From Paenibacillus hamazuiensis (GTDB lineage: Bacteria > Bacillota > Bacilli > Paenibacillales > NBRC-103111): a DNA stretch of 64,000 nt. Made by a program: the position numbers and the translations under genes. Shown one piece after another: positions 7,953 through 17,047 of the stretch (the first letter of the stretch is position 1; every line of letters begins with the position of its first letter). The stretch lies in assembly GCF_023276405.1 (NCBI RefSeq), contig NZ_JALRMO010000001.1, forward strand, positions 7,665,501-7,729,500, written 5' to 3'. Under the pieces are notes generated by a model. It saw nothing but the letters and a program-made list of their open reading frames with translations, was not told the DNA's origin and did no database searches.

Positions 7953-8999
7953 ATGCGGTACAGAGAGTTTGGGAAGATTGGATACAAGGTGTCGTCTCTC
8001 GGGTTCGGGGCGATGAATTTGCCGGGAGTTCCGCTGGAGCAGGCTCGCGACGCGCTCAACTATGCGCTTGACCATGGAATCAACTACATCGATACCGCGG
8101 CAGGATACCGCAACAGCGAAGAGATCATCGGGGAAACGATTTCTCACCGGCGTTCGGAGTATTTTTTGGCGACGAAAACGAACAAGCGGGATTATAAGAG
8201 CGCGAAGGAAGAAATCGAACGCAGCCTGCAGCGGATGAAGACCGACTATGTCGATTTGCTGCAAATTCACTATGTGAACTATGTCAATGAATATAAGCAG
8301 GCGATGGATGAAGGAGGCGCTTACGAGGCGGCGCTGGAGGCGAAGAAGGCGGGAAAAGTGCGCCATATCGGCATTACCGGCCATCGCCCGGAGCTGCTTG
8401 CCAAATGGGTGCAGTCGGGTAAATTCGATCAGGTGCTGTTTCACTTGAATTTGGCGCAGCCGTTTGCACTGGATGAACTTATTCCCGAGCTCGTGCGGCA
8501 AAATATGGGACGAGTGGCGATGAAGCCGCTCTCCGGCGGGTTTATTCAGCCCGTCGACAAGGCGATTCGCTATCCGTACAGTCAGGACGTGCACGTGATC
8601 ATTTCCGGTATGGTCAGCGTGGACGAAGTCAAGGAAAACATCGCGGCGATGGAGCGGGAAGTCGGGGACGAGGAACGCACCGAACTCGAGCAGCTCGCCA
8701 GACAGCTCGGAGAGCACAATTGCCGCCGCTGCAACTACTGCTCCTGCCCGATCGAGATCCGCATTCCGGACATTATGATCTCGAGTAAAATCCGCGAGCA
8801 TTTCGGGCTGCTGCCGAAAGGGACCGGATTTTACGAGCGGCAGAAGGACAACATATTGTCGTGCGCCGATTACGAACCGTGCCGGGAGAAGCCGCTTTGC
8901 GAGCAGCAATGCCCGTACCATCTGCCGATGGCGACGGTTATCCGGGAGTCGGCCGGCTATTTCAAGGAAGCAAAGCCGTTTAAGGCGGTTAACCGTTAA
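7953..8999 (+). CDS. aldo/keto reductase with C-terminal ferredoxin-like Cys motif
   Basis: A 348-residue protein. The TIM-barrel tetrad of aldo/keto reductases is visible: the Asp and Tyr of YIDTAAGYRNSEE, the Lys of LATKTNK and the His of LQIHYV. After residue 245 a second region has CRRCNYCSCPIEIRIP and later CREKPLCEQQCPYHLP, two Cys clusters expected to hold an iron-sulfur centre. This fusion is typical of the Fe-S aldo/keto reductase subgroup, whose substrates are mostly unknown. The ATG at 7953 follows GGTGAGGAGG. The next gene starts 40 bases downstream, so cotranscription is possible. Confidence 0.88.
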   Translation: MRYREFGKIGYKVSSLGFGAMNLPGVPLEQARDALNYALDHGINYIDTAAGYRNSEEIIGETISHRRSEYFLATKTNKRDYKSAKEEIERSLQRMKTDYVDLLQIHYVNYVNEYKQAMDEGGAYEAALEAKKAGKVRHIGITGHRPELLAKWVQSGKFDQVLFHLNLAQPFALDELIPELVRQNMGRVAMKPLSGGFIQPVDKAIRYPYSQDVHVIISGMVSVDEVKENIAAMEREVGDEERTELEQLARQLGEHNCRRCNYCSCPIEIRIPDIMISSKIREHFGLLPKGTGFYERQKDNILSCADYEPCREKPLCEQQCPYHLPMATVIRESAGYFKEAKPFKAVNR

Positions 9000-9039
9000 C
9001 GGATTGAAATATTCATGTTATAGCGGAGGATCACTCTTC

Positions 9040-10554
9040 ATGCCTGTTAGAAAGAGCAGCACCGCTTTTGTCGTTACGGAAAACGAATCGATACCGGTGG
9101 TCGATGCGCATATCGTGTATATCGCCGAAGGGCAGGTGGAAGCCGCGGCCGCGCAGCTGCCGCAGCCGCTGGCGGACGAGCTCCTGAGCCTGAAGGAGCG
9201 AGGGCTGTTTGCCGCGAAGGCGGGGCAGACGGAGCTGCTGCCGGCCTTCGGGCTTGTCCCGAGCCGGTACGTGCTGTGCACCGGGCTCGGGGAGGCCGCG
9301 ACGCCAGGCGCATTGCGCGCGGCGTCGGTGTATGCCGCGCGCGCGCTGCTCGCGCGGCAGCTTGGCCGCGCCGCCGTCCGCCTGGAAGGCGGCGGCGCGA
9401 ACGATTGGCGCGACCGCACGCAGGCGGTCGCGGAGGGGCTGCTGCTCGGCGGATACCGGATGCCGGTATTCCGCCGGGCGCCGGAAGAAGCGACCGAGCT
9501 TCGCGAGGTCGCGCTGCTCGTGCCGCCGGGCGAGGCGGAGGCCCGCCGCGGCGCCGAAGATGGCCTCCGCCTCGCGCTGGCGGTGGCGGAGGGCGTAAAC
9601 TATGCGCGCGACCTGACCAACCTCCCCGGCAACCGGCTGACGCCGGAGGGACTCGCCGAGGAGGCGCGCGCGCTGGCGAAGCAGCACGGGCTTGCGTGCA
9701 CCGTGCTGGATGAGCGCGAGCTCGCCGCCCAAGGGATGGGCGGACTCGCGGCTGTCGGCGGGGGCAGCGACAACCCGCCGCGGATGATCGCGCTGCGCTA
9801 TGACGGCGCAGCCGGAAGGCCCGGTGCCGACGTCATCGGCCTCGTCGGCAAGGGCATCACCTTCGATACCGGCGGCATTTCGCTGAAGAAGCCGGAAGGG
9901 ATGGAGGAGATGATCAGCGACATGGGCGGAGCCGCCGTCGTACTCGGCGTGCTGCACGCCGTCTGCACGCTGCGGGTTCCCGTCAATCTCGTCCTGGTCA
10001 TCCCCGCCGCCGAAAACATGCCTTCCGGCCGTGCGCTGAAGCCGGGCGACGTGATCACCTCGCTGAGCGGACATACGATCGAGGTGACCAACACCGACGC
10101 CGAAGGCCGCATCGTGCTGGCCGACGGCATCACGTACGCGAAGCGGCTCGGCGCGACGAAGCTGATCGACGTCGCGACGCTGACCGGCGCGGTGCTGGTG
10201 GCGCTCGCCGATGTGGCGACCGGCGCCGTCTCGAACGACGACGCCTTCCTCGGCGAGCTGCTCTCGGCGGCGAAGTCGGCCGGCGAGAAAGTATGGCCGT
10301 TCCCGAACTACCCGGAATACCACGAGATGCTGAAAAGCGATGTCGCTGATATCCGCAACGCGACCTCGCACCGCCATGCCGGCAGCATTACCGGCGGGCT
10401 ATTTATCGGCTTTTTCGCCGGGGATACGCCATGGATTCATCTGGACACCGGCGGCACGGCCTGGCTGTGGGACGAAAAAGGCACCGAGCCCAAAGGGGGC
10501 ACCGGTGCCATGGTACGAACGATCGTCCGCTATGTATGCGGAGAGCCCCTGTAA
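9040..10554 (+). CDS. pepA: leucyl aminopeptidase (M17 family)
   Basis: A 504-residue M17 metallopeptidase that removes N-terminal residues from peptides in the cytoplasm and normally forms a hexamer with two metal ions. The metal-binding signature NTDAEGRIVLADG is intact, as is GKGITFDTGGISLKK with the metal-binding lysine and aspartate. The N-terminal 170 residues are the variable macro-like domain. The ATG at 9040 follows GCGGAGG; an in-frame TTG at 9004 gives no plausible extension. The gene is visibly richer in GC than its neighbours, especially at 9290-9600. Confidence 0.95.
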   Translation: MPVRKSSTAFVVTENESIPVVDAHIVYIAEGQVEAAAAQLPQPLADELLSLKERGLFAAKAGQTELLPAFGLVPSRYVLCTGLGEAATPGALRAASVYAARALLARQLGRAAVRLEGGGANDWRDRTQAVAEGLLLGGYRMPVFRRAPEEATELREVALLVPPGEAEARRGAEDGLRLALAVAEGVNYARDLTNLPGNRLTPEGLAEEARALAKQHGLACTVLDERELAAQGMGGLAAVGGGSDNPPRMIALRYDGAAGRPGADVIGLVGKGITFDTGGISLKKPEGMEEMISDMGGAAVVLGVLHAVCTLRVPVNLVLVIPAAENMPSGRALKPGDVITSLSGHTIEVTNTDAEGRIVLADGITYAKRLGATKLIDVATLTGAVLVALADVATGAVSNDDAFLGELLSAAKSAGEKVWPFPNYPEYHEMLKSDVADIRNATSHRHAGSITGGLFIGFFAGDTPWIHLDTGGTAWLWDEKGTEPKGGTGAMVRTIVRYVCGEPL

Positions 10555-10570
10555 ACGGGCTCTCTTTTTT
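10541..10570 (+). terminator. intrinsic terminator of pepA
   Basis: GAGAGCCC and GGGCTCTC pair across the stop codon of pepA and precede six T. Confidence 0.9.
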
Positions 10571-10601
10571 GCATATGATGATTATAATGCCGCGCGCCGG
10601 C

Positions 10602-11177
10602 TCAGGCTTGAACGCCGCGGTTTTGGCTCTGCGCCGAAGCGGCGGTAGTGACGCCCGGGAGCTTGGCGATTTCCTCGACATCCTCCGCGCTGAGGATCAG
10701 GCGGTTAATATCATCGACCGTGTACGACATGCCCTGCGTCCGCTGGGCAAGGTTTGCCAGCTCGATGCCGACCCAGCCCGCTTTTTTCGGATGCGGCACC
10801 AGATCGAACTTCAGCACGGACAGCGAAGCGGTAATGTCGCGGGAAGGCGCTTTGGCGGAGCCGCTCTCCGCTGGAATGTCGTCCGTGCAAAAATACAGGC
10901 GGCGTTTGTTCCAGGCGATAAATCCGGGCTCAAACCCGATAACGATGCGGTCCGGTCCGCTTTCGTCGGCCGTTCGGGCCAACCAGACGTCCGGCTGGGA
11001 GTTTCCTTTTTTGATATATTGATTCGTTTTGATATCTGGCAAAAAAGGTACGATCAGCAGCGGGATGGCGCTGGCCGCGTACAGGAAATAAGACGATTCC
11101 TTATAAACGGCGAGCCCTATCAGCAGCGCAAACAGGCAAACGGACAGAAGCAAAAATATTCGATTCGACTTCGACAT
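10602..11177 (-). CDS. membrane-anchored protein of unknown function
   Basis: A 191-residue protein. Two hydrophobic helices near the N-terminus (about 7-24 and 28-46) precede a soluble domain of about 140 residues that begins WLARTADESGPDRIVIGFEPG. The C-terminus is rich in Ala, Ser and Gln. A small two-helix anchor with a cytoplasmic or surface domain is what the sequence shows. I do not recognise the family. It converges on pepA, with the pepA terminator between the two genes. Confidence 0.7.
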   Translation of the reverse strand: MSKSNRIFLLLSVCLFALLIGLAVYKESSYFLYAASAIPLLIVPFLPDIKTNQYIKKGNSQPDVWLARTADESGPDRIVIGFEPGFIAWNKRRLYFCTDDIPAESGSAKAPSRDITASLSVLKFDLVPHPKKAGWVGIELANLAQRTQGMSYTVDDINRLILSAEDVEEIAKLPGVTTAASAQSQNRGVQA

Positions 11178-11373
11178 TATGTTTTCCCCCAGATGGCGTA
11201 GCAGGTAGTAGGTTTAGGTTAACAGTCCTATTCTATCATAAGCGTTCCTTCGTTTGAAGAGCCGTTGTCTGGAAGAGCGCTTTAATTGTCAAGCGGGTTT
11301 GGAAATTTTCGCATCAGGCTTTGAAGCGGGGTATAATAAAAGTAAATTTTATATAGGCAAGGAGTGATTGTGC

Positions 11374-11976
<603 letters not shown>

Positions 11977-12000
11977 CCAGGCACAAGCTCCGTCCGTAGT

Positions 12001-12040
12001 AACCGGCATGCTGAACCTCCTGCGTGCCGGTTTTCCTTTT
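12001..12040 (+). terminator. intrinsic terminator
   Basis: AACCGGCA and TGCCGGTT pair around a 16-base loop, followed by TTTCCTTTT. Confidence 0.8.
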
Positions 12041-12070
12041 GCCGACGGCATTGACCGAGATCACTTCAAA

Positions 12071-12163
12071 TTACCGAAAAAACGCCTTCTTATCGGCTTC
12101 ATTTGCGTTCACGATTGCCTTCCTGGCGTCCGATAGAACTTCCGCTATCATTTCCCTTGTCAT
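12071..12163 (-). CDS. possible 30-residue small ORF
   Basis: ATG at 12163 with GGGAG nine bases upstream; the predicted peptide MTREMIAEVLSDARKA continues for 14 residues with helical, charged composition. It could be a real small protein or the remnant of a longer one. No family was recognised and the call rests on the ribosome site alone. Confidence 0.3.
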   Translation of the reverse strand: MTREMIAEVLSDARKAIVNANEADKKAFFR

Positions 12164-12296
12164 ACGTTTGAACTCCCATGGGCATTGCAACAATAAGCCG
12201 CCAAAGTTCGCGGCTAAATCGCTACCGCTGTGTTAGTTGACCGTATATAAATAAAATAGACTAATAATTTGGTGCCCCTTGTGGTATACTTGATTC

Positions 12297-12438
12297 AAGA
12301 AATGCTTACAATGCAAAAGGAGCCGTGCAGCGAACACGACTCCCGATGCAATAGCCGCTTTTAAGGGCGGTAAGCTTGGTGTAGGTTAAGCAGCAAAATA
12401 GACCGCTACCTTTGCCCGGGGCGGTCTATTTCTTTTTC
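12297..12438 (+). ncRNA. candidate type I antitoxin RNA (RatA-like)
   Basis: An extended -10, TGGTATACT (12282-12290), lacks a good -35 but carries the TGn motif. Transcription from about 12297 would run right and stop at the hairpin AAATAGACCGC/GCGGTCTATTT (12396-12431) followed by T-rich DNA. The RNA would be about 140 nt and overlap the 3' end of the minus-strand holin-like toxin gene. This is the convergent layout of B. subtilis txpA/RatA. The RNA itself is inferred. Confidence 0.5.
12396..12438. terminator. bidirectional terminator shared by toxin and antitoxin RNAs
   Basis: AAATAGACCGC and GCGGTCTATTT form an 11-bp stem that can end transcription from both sides. Almost the same hairpin occurs at 14145-14184. 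Confidence 0.75.
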
Positions 12439-12509
12439 AGGTAGGCAAGCAGCGCCAGAATAAACATTCCGAACAGGAACATTAATTGCAACGCTTGAAA
12501 TACCTCCAT
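12426..12509 (-). CDS. holin-like type I toxin (Hol_Tox family), 27 aa
   Basis: The ORF encodes MEVFQALQLMFLFGMFIL followed by ALLAYLKKK: a short acidic-polar start, one hydrophobic helix and a Lys tail. This is the standard form of the putative holin-like toxin family related to TxpA and BsrG, which depolarise the membrane when the antisense RNA is absent. The ribosome site GGGAGGTGATG is very strong, as usual for these toxins. The stop codon lies inside the shared terminator stem. It is too short for standard gene callers. A convergent RNA candidate is present on the other strand. Confidence 0.75.
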   Translation of the reverse strand: MEVFQALQLMFLFGMFILALLAYLKKK

Positions 12510-12701
12510 GGCATCACCTCCCTTCCGGGAGACTAGCCGACCGCCCTTGCAAGCCTATTCTATTGCCCTTCAATTATTACATATCGACAATCGACATAAT
12601 AGCGAAAGGATCGCCTGTTCGGCGGACACGGATCGCGCAGCCGTGTCCGTCTGGGGGTGAAACATAATAGGGTGAGAGCTCAAAACCGTCACAATCCTCC
12701 T

Positions 12702-13139
12702 TCATGGATTGCCTCCCTGGACTATGCCGCTCTTGACTAGCTGATCAATCGTAATGCTCGATAATTCGTTCTCCATAGTCGCTTGTACTTTAGAGTAAAC
12801 TCCATCCAGCAAATGCGGTATTTTGCTTCCTACCGGACAAGTCGGATTTGTATCTTGATGAATGATAAACAAATCTTGATTATTCTCTAAGGTTGCTCGA
12901 TACACATCCAATAACGTGATTTGATTTGCCTGCTTGACAAGGGTGATAGCTGCATTTGTTCCGAGAGTAGATGTAATAAGCCCCGCTTTAGTAAGCTTTT
13001 GCATGATTCTTCTAATAACCGCCGAATTAGCGTTCACACTCATCGCAAGTAATTCGGAAGTGGTTCGATCATTTTTATTAAATTCAAGAAAACATAAAAT
13101 ATGAACGGCCACCGAGAACTGTTGGCTTCTATTTGCCAT
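12702..13139 (-). CDS. Rrf2-family transcriptional regulator (YwnA-like)
   Basis: A 145-residue winged-helix regulator. The N-terminus MANRSQQFSVAVHILCFLEF and the recognition region NANSAVIRRIMQKLTKAGLI are typical of Rrf2 proteins. The C-terminal half has only one Cys (TCPVGSKI) rather than the three that hold an Fe-S cluster in IscR or NsrR, so it belongs to the cluster-free YwnA/CymR-like group. It is divergent from the alpha/beta hydrolase gene. The 190-base gap between them holds a 17-bp palindrome at the hydrolase promoter, so it very probably represses that gene. Confidence 0.88.
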   Translation of the reverse strand: MANRSQQFSVAVHILCFLEFNKNDRTTSELLAMSVNANSAVIRRIMQKLTKAGLITSTLGTNAAITLVKQANQITLLDVYRATLENNQDLFIIHQDTNPTCPVGSKIPHLLDGVYSKVQATMENELSSITIDQLVKSGIVQGGNP

Positions 13140-13251
13140 TGGCGAGTTCCTCCTTACTTAAAAATGACAAGTGTATGCAGTTAAACATATTTTTTAGTGT
13201 ATTGATATTGGACAAGTAAATCAAATTTATAATAAAAAGGGACGGAAAAAC

Positions 13252-13303
13252 TTGACATAAATTATTGGAATCGTTACATTATAAAAGTAACAGTAACTGT
13301 TAC
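13252..13303 (+). promoter_or_regulatory. promoter of the hydrolase gene with palindromic operator
   Basis: TTGACA (13252-13257), 17 bases, TACATT (13275-13280). Directly downstream GTAACAGT and ACTGTTAC flank one base (13287-13303), a perfect 8-1-8 palindrome over the start site. A bound dimer, most likely the divergent Rrf2 protein, would block initiation. Confidence 0.75.
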
Positions 13304-13328
13304 TAATACTAATAGAGGAGTGGTTTAA

Positions 13329-14132
13329 ATGCAATATCGTGTTAACGGGGTAGAACTTCACGTTAAACAGAACGGACAAGGAGACCTCTCTCTTGTGTTT
13401 TTGCATTATTATGGCGGATCATTACGAACTTGGGGTAAAATTACTGATGTTCTGAAGGAAGAATATCACTGCATAGCTTATGACCAGCGCGGATGGGGGG
13501 ATTCGGAAAAGTCGGCCGCTTCTTACACCATTAAGGATTTGGCTGATGATGCACAAGCGCTTATTCGGGAGCTCGGATTGAAACGCTATGTGATCATTGG
13601 TCATTCAATGGGCGGTAAAGCGGCACAGCTACTGGCTTCACGTCAGCCTGACGGACTGGAGGCATTGATTTTGGTTGCGCCATCCCCACCGACCCCTCAA
13701 GATATGCCTCAAGAAATGAGAAAGGCGATGGTTCATTTTTATGATAATCGTGAAGGTGCGGAAATTGCATTAAGCAATATTGCCTTACTTCCTCTTGAAG
13801 AGAATGTACGTGAGATGGTGCTCGAAGATATGCAAAAAAGTGCACCTATGGCTCGTGCGGCATGGCCTGAAATTGCAATGCTCGAAGATATATCTGCTGA
13901 AGTGATGCACATCGAAGTCCCTACGCTGGTGTTAGCCGGGGAATCTGATCCGGTAGATCGCTTGGAAACACTGAACAGTGAACTGCTGCCGCGCATACCT
14001 CAGGCAGAGCTGCGCGTCATTTCCCGAACAGGCCACCTTTCTCCCTTAGAAGCGCCTGATCAAATCAGTGCGGAAATCTCGAATTTTTTGGCCAAGCTTG
14101 AAATGAGTGGACTCAATCCCTCCAAAGAATAG
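13329..14132 (+). CDS. alpha/beta hydrolase
   Basis: A 267-residue alpha/beta-hydrolase. The nucleophile elbow is GHSMGGKAA (Ser about 95), the oxyanion-side motif is LHYYGGS, the acid is the Asp of AGESDPVDR and the catalytic His lies in RTGHLSPLEAP. The fold is shared by esterases, haloperoxidase-like enzymes and quinone- or aldehyde-induced hydrolases; the substrate cannot be read from sequence. GAGGAG precedes the ATG. The strong promoter, the overlapping palindrome and the divergent Rrf2 gene suggest an inducible stress response to a small molecule. Confidence 0.88.
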   Translation: MQYRVNGVELHVKQNGQGDLSLVFLHYYGGSLRTWGKITDVLKEEYHCIAYDQRGWGDSEKSAASYTIKDLADDAQALIRELGLKRYVIIGHSMGGKAAQLLASRQPDGLEALILVAPSPPTPQDMPQEMRKAMVHFYDNREGAEIALSNIALLPLEENVREMVLEDMQKSAPMARAAWPEIAMLEDISAEVMHIEVPTLVLAGESDPVDRLETLNSELLPRIPQAELRVISRTGHLSPLEAPDQISAEISNFLAKLEMSGLNPSKE

Positions 14133-14144
14133 GTTTATGCAGCG

Positions 14145-14184
14145 AAATAGACCGCTACCGTTGGCTGGGGCGGTCTATTTCTTT
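14145..14184. terminator. bidirectional terminator, near-copy of 12396-12438
   Basis: AAATAGACCGC and GCGGTCTATTT pair around an 11-base loop. It lies 12 bases after the hydrolase stop and overlaps the 3' end of the second holin-like ORF on the minus strand. Confidence 0.75.
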
Positions 14185-14258
14185 GTGTTCTTGGTAAGAA
14201 GCTCGATGATTTTCACGACCAGCGTAATGAATACAATAGTAAATGTTAAGATGATCAC
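14175..14258 (-). CDS. second holin-like toxin or its remnant, 27 aa
   Basis: A GTG at 14258 opens a peptide with one hydrophobic helix (IILTFTIVFITLVVKIIELL) and the tail TKNTKK, and the stop lies inside a terminator stem as in the first toxin gene. The ribosome site is weak (GGGG six bases upstream) and no convergent promoter was seen, so it may be a decayed copy. A GTG at 14273 would add five residues. Confidence 0.5.
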   Translation of the reverse strand: MIILTFTIVFITLVVKIIELLTKNTKK

Positions 14259-14488
14259 GACAATCCCCGGCACGAATCAGCGATATGATTTTGAGAGGTA
14301 TTCATGCTTCAGAGATGCTATTGTTTTAACAGCTATTATGTCTACGGTCAGCAGGGGATCGTGGATGTGATAGCTGTTTTTATTATTTTGCCGGTATTCC
14401 AAGAACATACGTTTGCTGACAACTTGTTGGCGATAAGATGTTGTATATTTATGATAGATAACCAAGAGAAATGAACAGGAGGGATAAA

Positions 14489-16918
14489 ATGGAATACATC
14501 GCCCATATACGGGGACGGGACAAACAGATTCAAAACGTAGAAGAGCATTTGGATGGAGTAAGAGTGTTGGCGGAGTTTTACGGGGATAAGATTGGCGTAA
14601 AGCATATAGCAGGTTTGGCGGGAATGCTTCATGACCTGGGCAAGTACACCAACGAATTTAGAGAGTACATCATAGCAGCGGTGAGTAATCCCGATTCTCC
14701 GCCGAAAAGAGGAAGTGTAGACCATTCGACAGCTGGCGGAAAGTTGTTATACGAGCATTATCATACGGGAGCACCTTCCAGGCTCGAATGGATTTTGGCC
14801 GAAATAGTAGGAAACGCGATCCTATCGCACCATTCCTATCTTCACGATTTCCTGAATCCGAATTTGGAATCGCCATACTTGAACAGGGTTCGGAAAACGC
14901 AGGAGCAATTGCCGGAGTTTGAATTTACAAAGCAGATCTTTTTTGAAAAAGTCATCAGTGAAACCGAATTTCAGCGATATGTTGTAAATGCATTGACTGA
15001 ATTGGACGATTTTTTGAGTAAGCCGTTTGCCGGGAATTATGAAAGCAAGCTGATGTTTCTTGCCAAGTTTGTTTTTAGCGCTTTAATCGATGCCGATCGA
15101 ACGAATACCAGACTATTTGAAGAAAATGTGAGCGACGAACCTGAACAAAATCGCAAAGAGCTGTTCGAGGCTTATTATGGGAAACTTTTAAAAAAAATCA
15201 ACTCCTTTCATTCTCGAGACGATGCGAATACGCCGATTAATATGCTCAGGAGCGTTATGTCCGAACAATGTGACAAATTTGCGGAAAAGCCGTCCGGGAT
15301 TTATACGTTATCGATTCCGACGGGCGGCGGCAAGACGTTGGCCAGCTTGAGATATGCGCTCAAGCATGCCCGTCTGCATCACAAGAAGCGCATCATCTAT
15401 ATAGTGCCTTTTACAACGATTATTGAGCAAAATGCCGAAGAGGTTCGCAAAATCTTAATGGACGACGAACATATTCTGGAGCATCACTCGAACGTCATCG
15501 ATGATGCGAATGATAATGATGAGGACCAAGCCGGTATTATCAACACCCGGCAAAGATTAAAGCTGGCCAAGGACAACTGGGATTCCCCGATTATTTTTAC
15601 GACGATGGTGCAGTTTTTGAATGTGTTTTACGCCAAAGGCAGCCGAAATATTCGGAGGCTTCATAACTTATGCGAGTCGGTCATCATATTCGACGAGGTA
15701 CAGAAAGTCCCTGTTTCGTGTGTAACGTTATTTAATCAAGCGCTCAATTTTTTGAAGACGTACGGCCATTCCTGTCTCATTCTTTGCACGGCGACACAAC
15801 CGGCACTCGATTTTGTCGAGAATAAACTGGAAATAAACCCGGACGCAGAAATCATTCATAATCTGGATCAAGTGATTGAAGCCTTTAAACGGGTGGAAAT
15901 CATAGACAAAGCAACGGACGAGCCGTTTGACAGTGACAAGCTCGCCGAATTTATATCGGAGAAAATCGCAGATGTCCAGAGTGTACTTGTTATTTTGAAT
16001 ACAAAAACGGTTGTTAAAAGGCTATACGCTCTATTGGAGGGGGGCGATATCCCCATCTACCACTTAAGCACGTCGATGTGCGCGGCACATCGGAACCATA
16101 TTCTGAAACAAGTTCGGGAACGCCTCGAGAATAGGGAGAAAGTCATATGTATCAGCACCCAACTGATCGAAGCCGGGGTCGATGTAAGCTTTGATTGTGT
16201 GATTCGCTCCTTGGCCGGACTCGATTCCGTTGCGCAAGCCGCCGGCAGATGCAACCGTCATGGGGAGCGGGGGATCCGGCAGGTTTATGTGATTGATTAT
16301 GCGGAGGAGAATCTGGATCGTTTGCCGGAAATTAAAGTCGGGAAAAAAATCTCCAAGAAGATCCTCGTCGATCTCAAGCGGGATCCATCCCAACATGGCG
16401 GTAATATTTTATCTGCTCGCGCAATGGATAAGTATTTTAAGGAGTTTTATACGGAGTTCGGCACAAAGCTAAATTTTTTCATCCCGAAACTACAGAAGGA
16501 CATGACAGAGTTGTTAACGTCCGACAGGAAACACAGCTCGTATAATCAAGCCTATAAGCATAGCAAGAATGAAAACTTGCCTTTATTTATCGTGAACAGT
16601 TACGGAACGGCGGCTGAATACTTTCACGTCATCGACGATCGGACAACCCCCGTTATTGTCCCTTATGGCGAAGAAGGTCGAGATATCATTGCGCAGCTAA
16701 ATGGAAACGAAACTATGGAGGAACTTTCCCGAATGTTGCGGAAGGCTCAGCAATATACGATCAACCTGTTTCATTACGAACGGGAGTCGTTGATACAGAA
16801 CGACGGGCTCGTAGGCCTGCTCGACGGGAAAATACTCGCCTTGAAGGAAAGTGCTTATAACGAGGAATTTGGCCTCGATCTTGAAAACGACAGCACGTTT
16901 GAATTGGGTATGTTTTAA
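14489..16918 (+). CDS. cas3: CRISPR-associated nuclease-helicase Cas3 (type I-C)
   Basis: An 809-residue fusion of an HD nuclease and an SF2 helicase, which unwinds and degrades DNA marked by Cascade. HD motifs are HLDGVRVL, MLHDLGKY (about residue 50) and the SHHSYLHDF region. Helicase motifs are Walker A PTGGGKTLAS (about 275), IIFDEVQKVP (about 402), CTATQP, and motif VI QAAGRCNRHG (about 583). All key residues appear intact. The ATG at 14489 follows AGGAGG; an in-frame ATG at 14471 lies upstream of that site. It is separated from cas5 by 247 bases that contain a divergent crRNA-like element, so cas3 is a separate transcription unit. Confidence 0.96.
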   Translation: MEYIAHIRGRDKQIQNVEEHLDGVRVLAEFYGDKIGVKHIAGLAGMLHDLGKYTNEFREYIIAAVSNPDSPPKRGSVDHSTAGGKLLYEHYHTGAPSRLEWILAEIVGNAILSHHSYLHDFLNPNLESPYLNRVRKTQEQLPEFEFTKQIFFEKVISETEFQRYVVNALTELDDFLSKPFAGNYESKLMFLAKFVFSALIDADRTNTRLFEENVSDEPEQNRKELFEAYYGKLLKKINSFHSRDDANTPINMLRSVMSEQCDKFAEKPSGIYTLSIPTGGGKTLASLRYALKHARLHHKKRIIYIVPFTTIIEQNAEEVRKILMDDEHILEHHSNVIDDANDNDEDQAGIINTRQRLKLAKDNWDSPIIFTTMVQFLNVFYAKGSRNIRRLHNLCESVIIFDEVQKVPVSCVTLFNQALNFLKTYGHSCLILCTATQPALDFVENKLEINPDAEIIHNLDQVIEAFKRVEIIDKATDEPFDSDKLAEFISEKIADVQSVLVILNTKTVVKRLYALLEGGDIPIYHLSTSMCAAHRNHILKQVRERLENREKVICISTQLIEAGVDVSFDCVIRSLAGLDSVAQAAGRCNRHGERGIRQVYVIDYAEENLDRLPEIKVGKKISKKILVDLKRDPSQHGGNILSARAMDKYFKEFYTEFGTKLNFFIPKLQKDMTELLTSDRKHSSYNQAYKHSKNENLPLFIVNSYGTAAEYFHVIDDRTTPVIVPYGEEGRDIIAQLNGNETMEELSRMLRKAQQYTINLFHYERESLIQNDGLVGLLDGKILALKESAYNEEFGLDLENDSTFELGMF

Positions 16919-16921
16919 ACA

Positions 16922-17011
16922 TGGGAAAGAAACCTATCTGTTTTGCGGATAGGTTTCCAATTCCACTTCATATACTATATTTTTCAATCCACGCTATGTT
17001 GAAATAGCGAC
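16922..17011 (-). ncRNA. CRISPR-repeat-like regulatory RNA (CreR/CreA-like candidate)
   Basis: Read on the minus strand, 17011-16981 begins GTCGC and ends GTGGATTGAAAA, the same 5' five and 3' eleven bases (to GAAA) as the array repeat. The centre differs, but CGCTAT and ATAGCG form a new 6-bp stem, so structure is conserved while sequence is not. A 24-base pseudo-spacer (16980-16957) starting ATATAGTATATG follows. The RNA would end at a 10-bp hairpin GAAACCTATC/GATAGGTTTC (16929-16957). An extended -10 lies six bases upstream of the repeat. The element is outside the array and inside the cas locus. This is the form of crRNA-like regulators that direct Cascade to a promoter. Confidence 0.72.
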
Positions 17012-17016
17012 TCTTT

Positions 17017-17025
17017 ATTTTATCA
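17017..17025 (-). promoter_or_regulatory. extended -10 of the crRNA-like RNA
   Basis: On the minus strand TGATAAAAT matches TGnTATAAT with one difference. It would start the RNA at about 17011, the first base of the repeat-like element. The -35 (TTTTAT, 17 bases upstream) is weak. Confidence 0.5.
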
Positions 17026-17047
17026 TGATCAAGAGCAAAAATAAAAA

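Noticed and set aside
9031-10377. 448-codon ORF antisense to pepA
   Set aside because: A shadow of a GC-rich gene; the plus frame carries all M17 catalytic motifs.
12024-12236. 70-codon ORF after the sulfite-oxidase-fold gene
   Set aside because: It starts inside a terminator stem and lacks a ribosome site.
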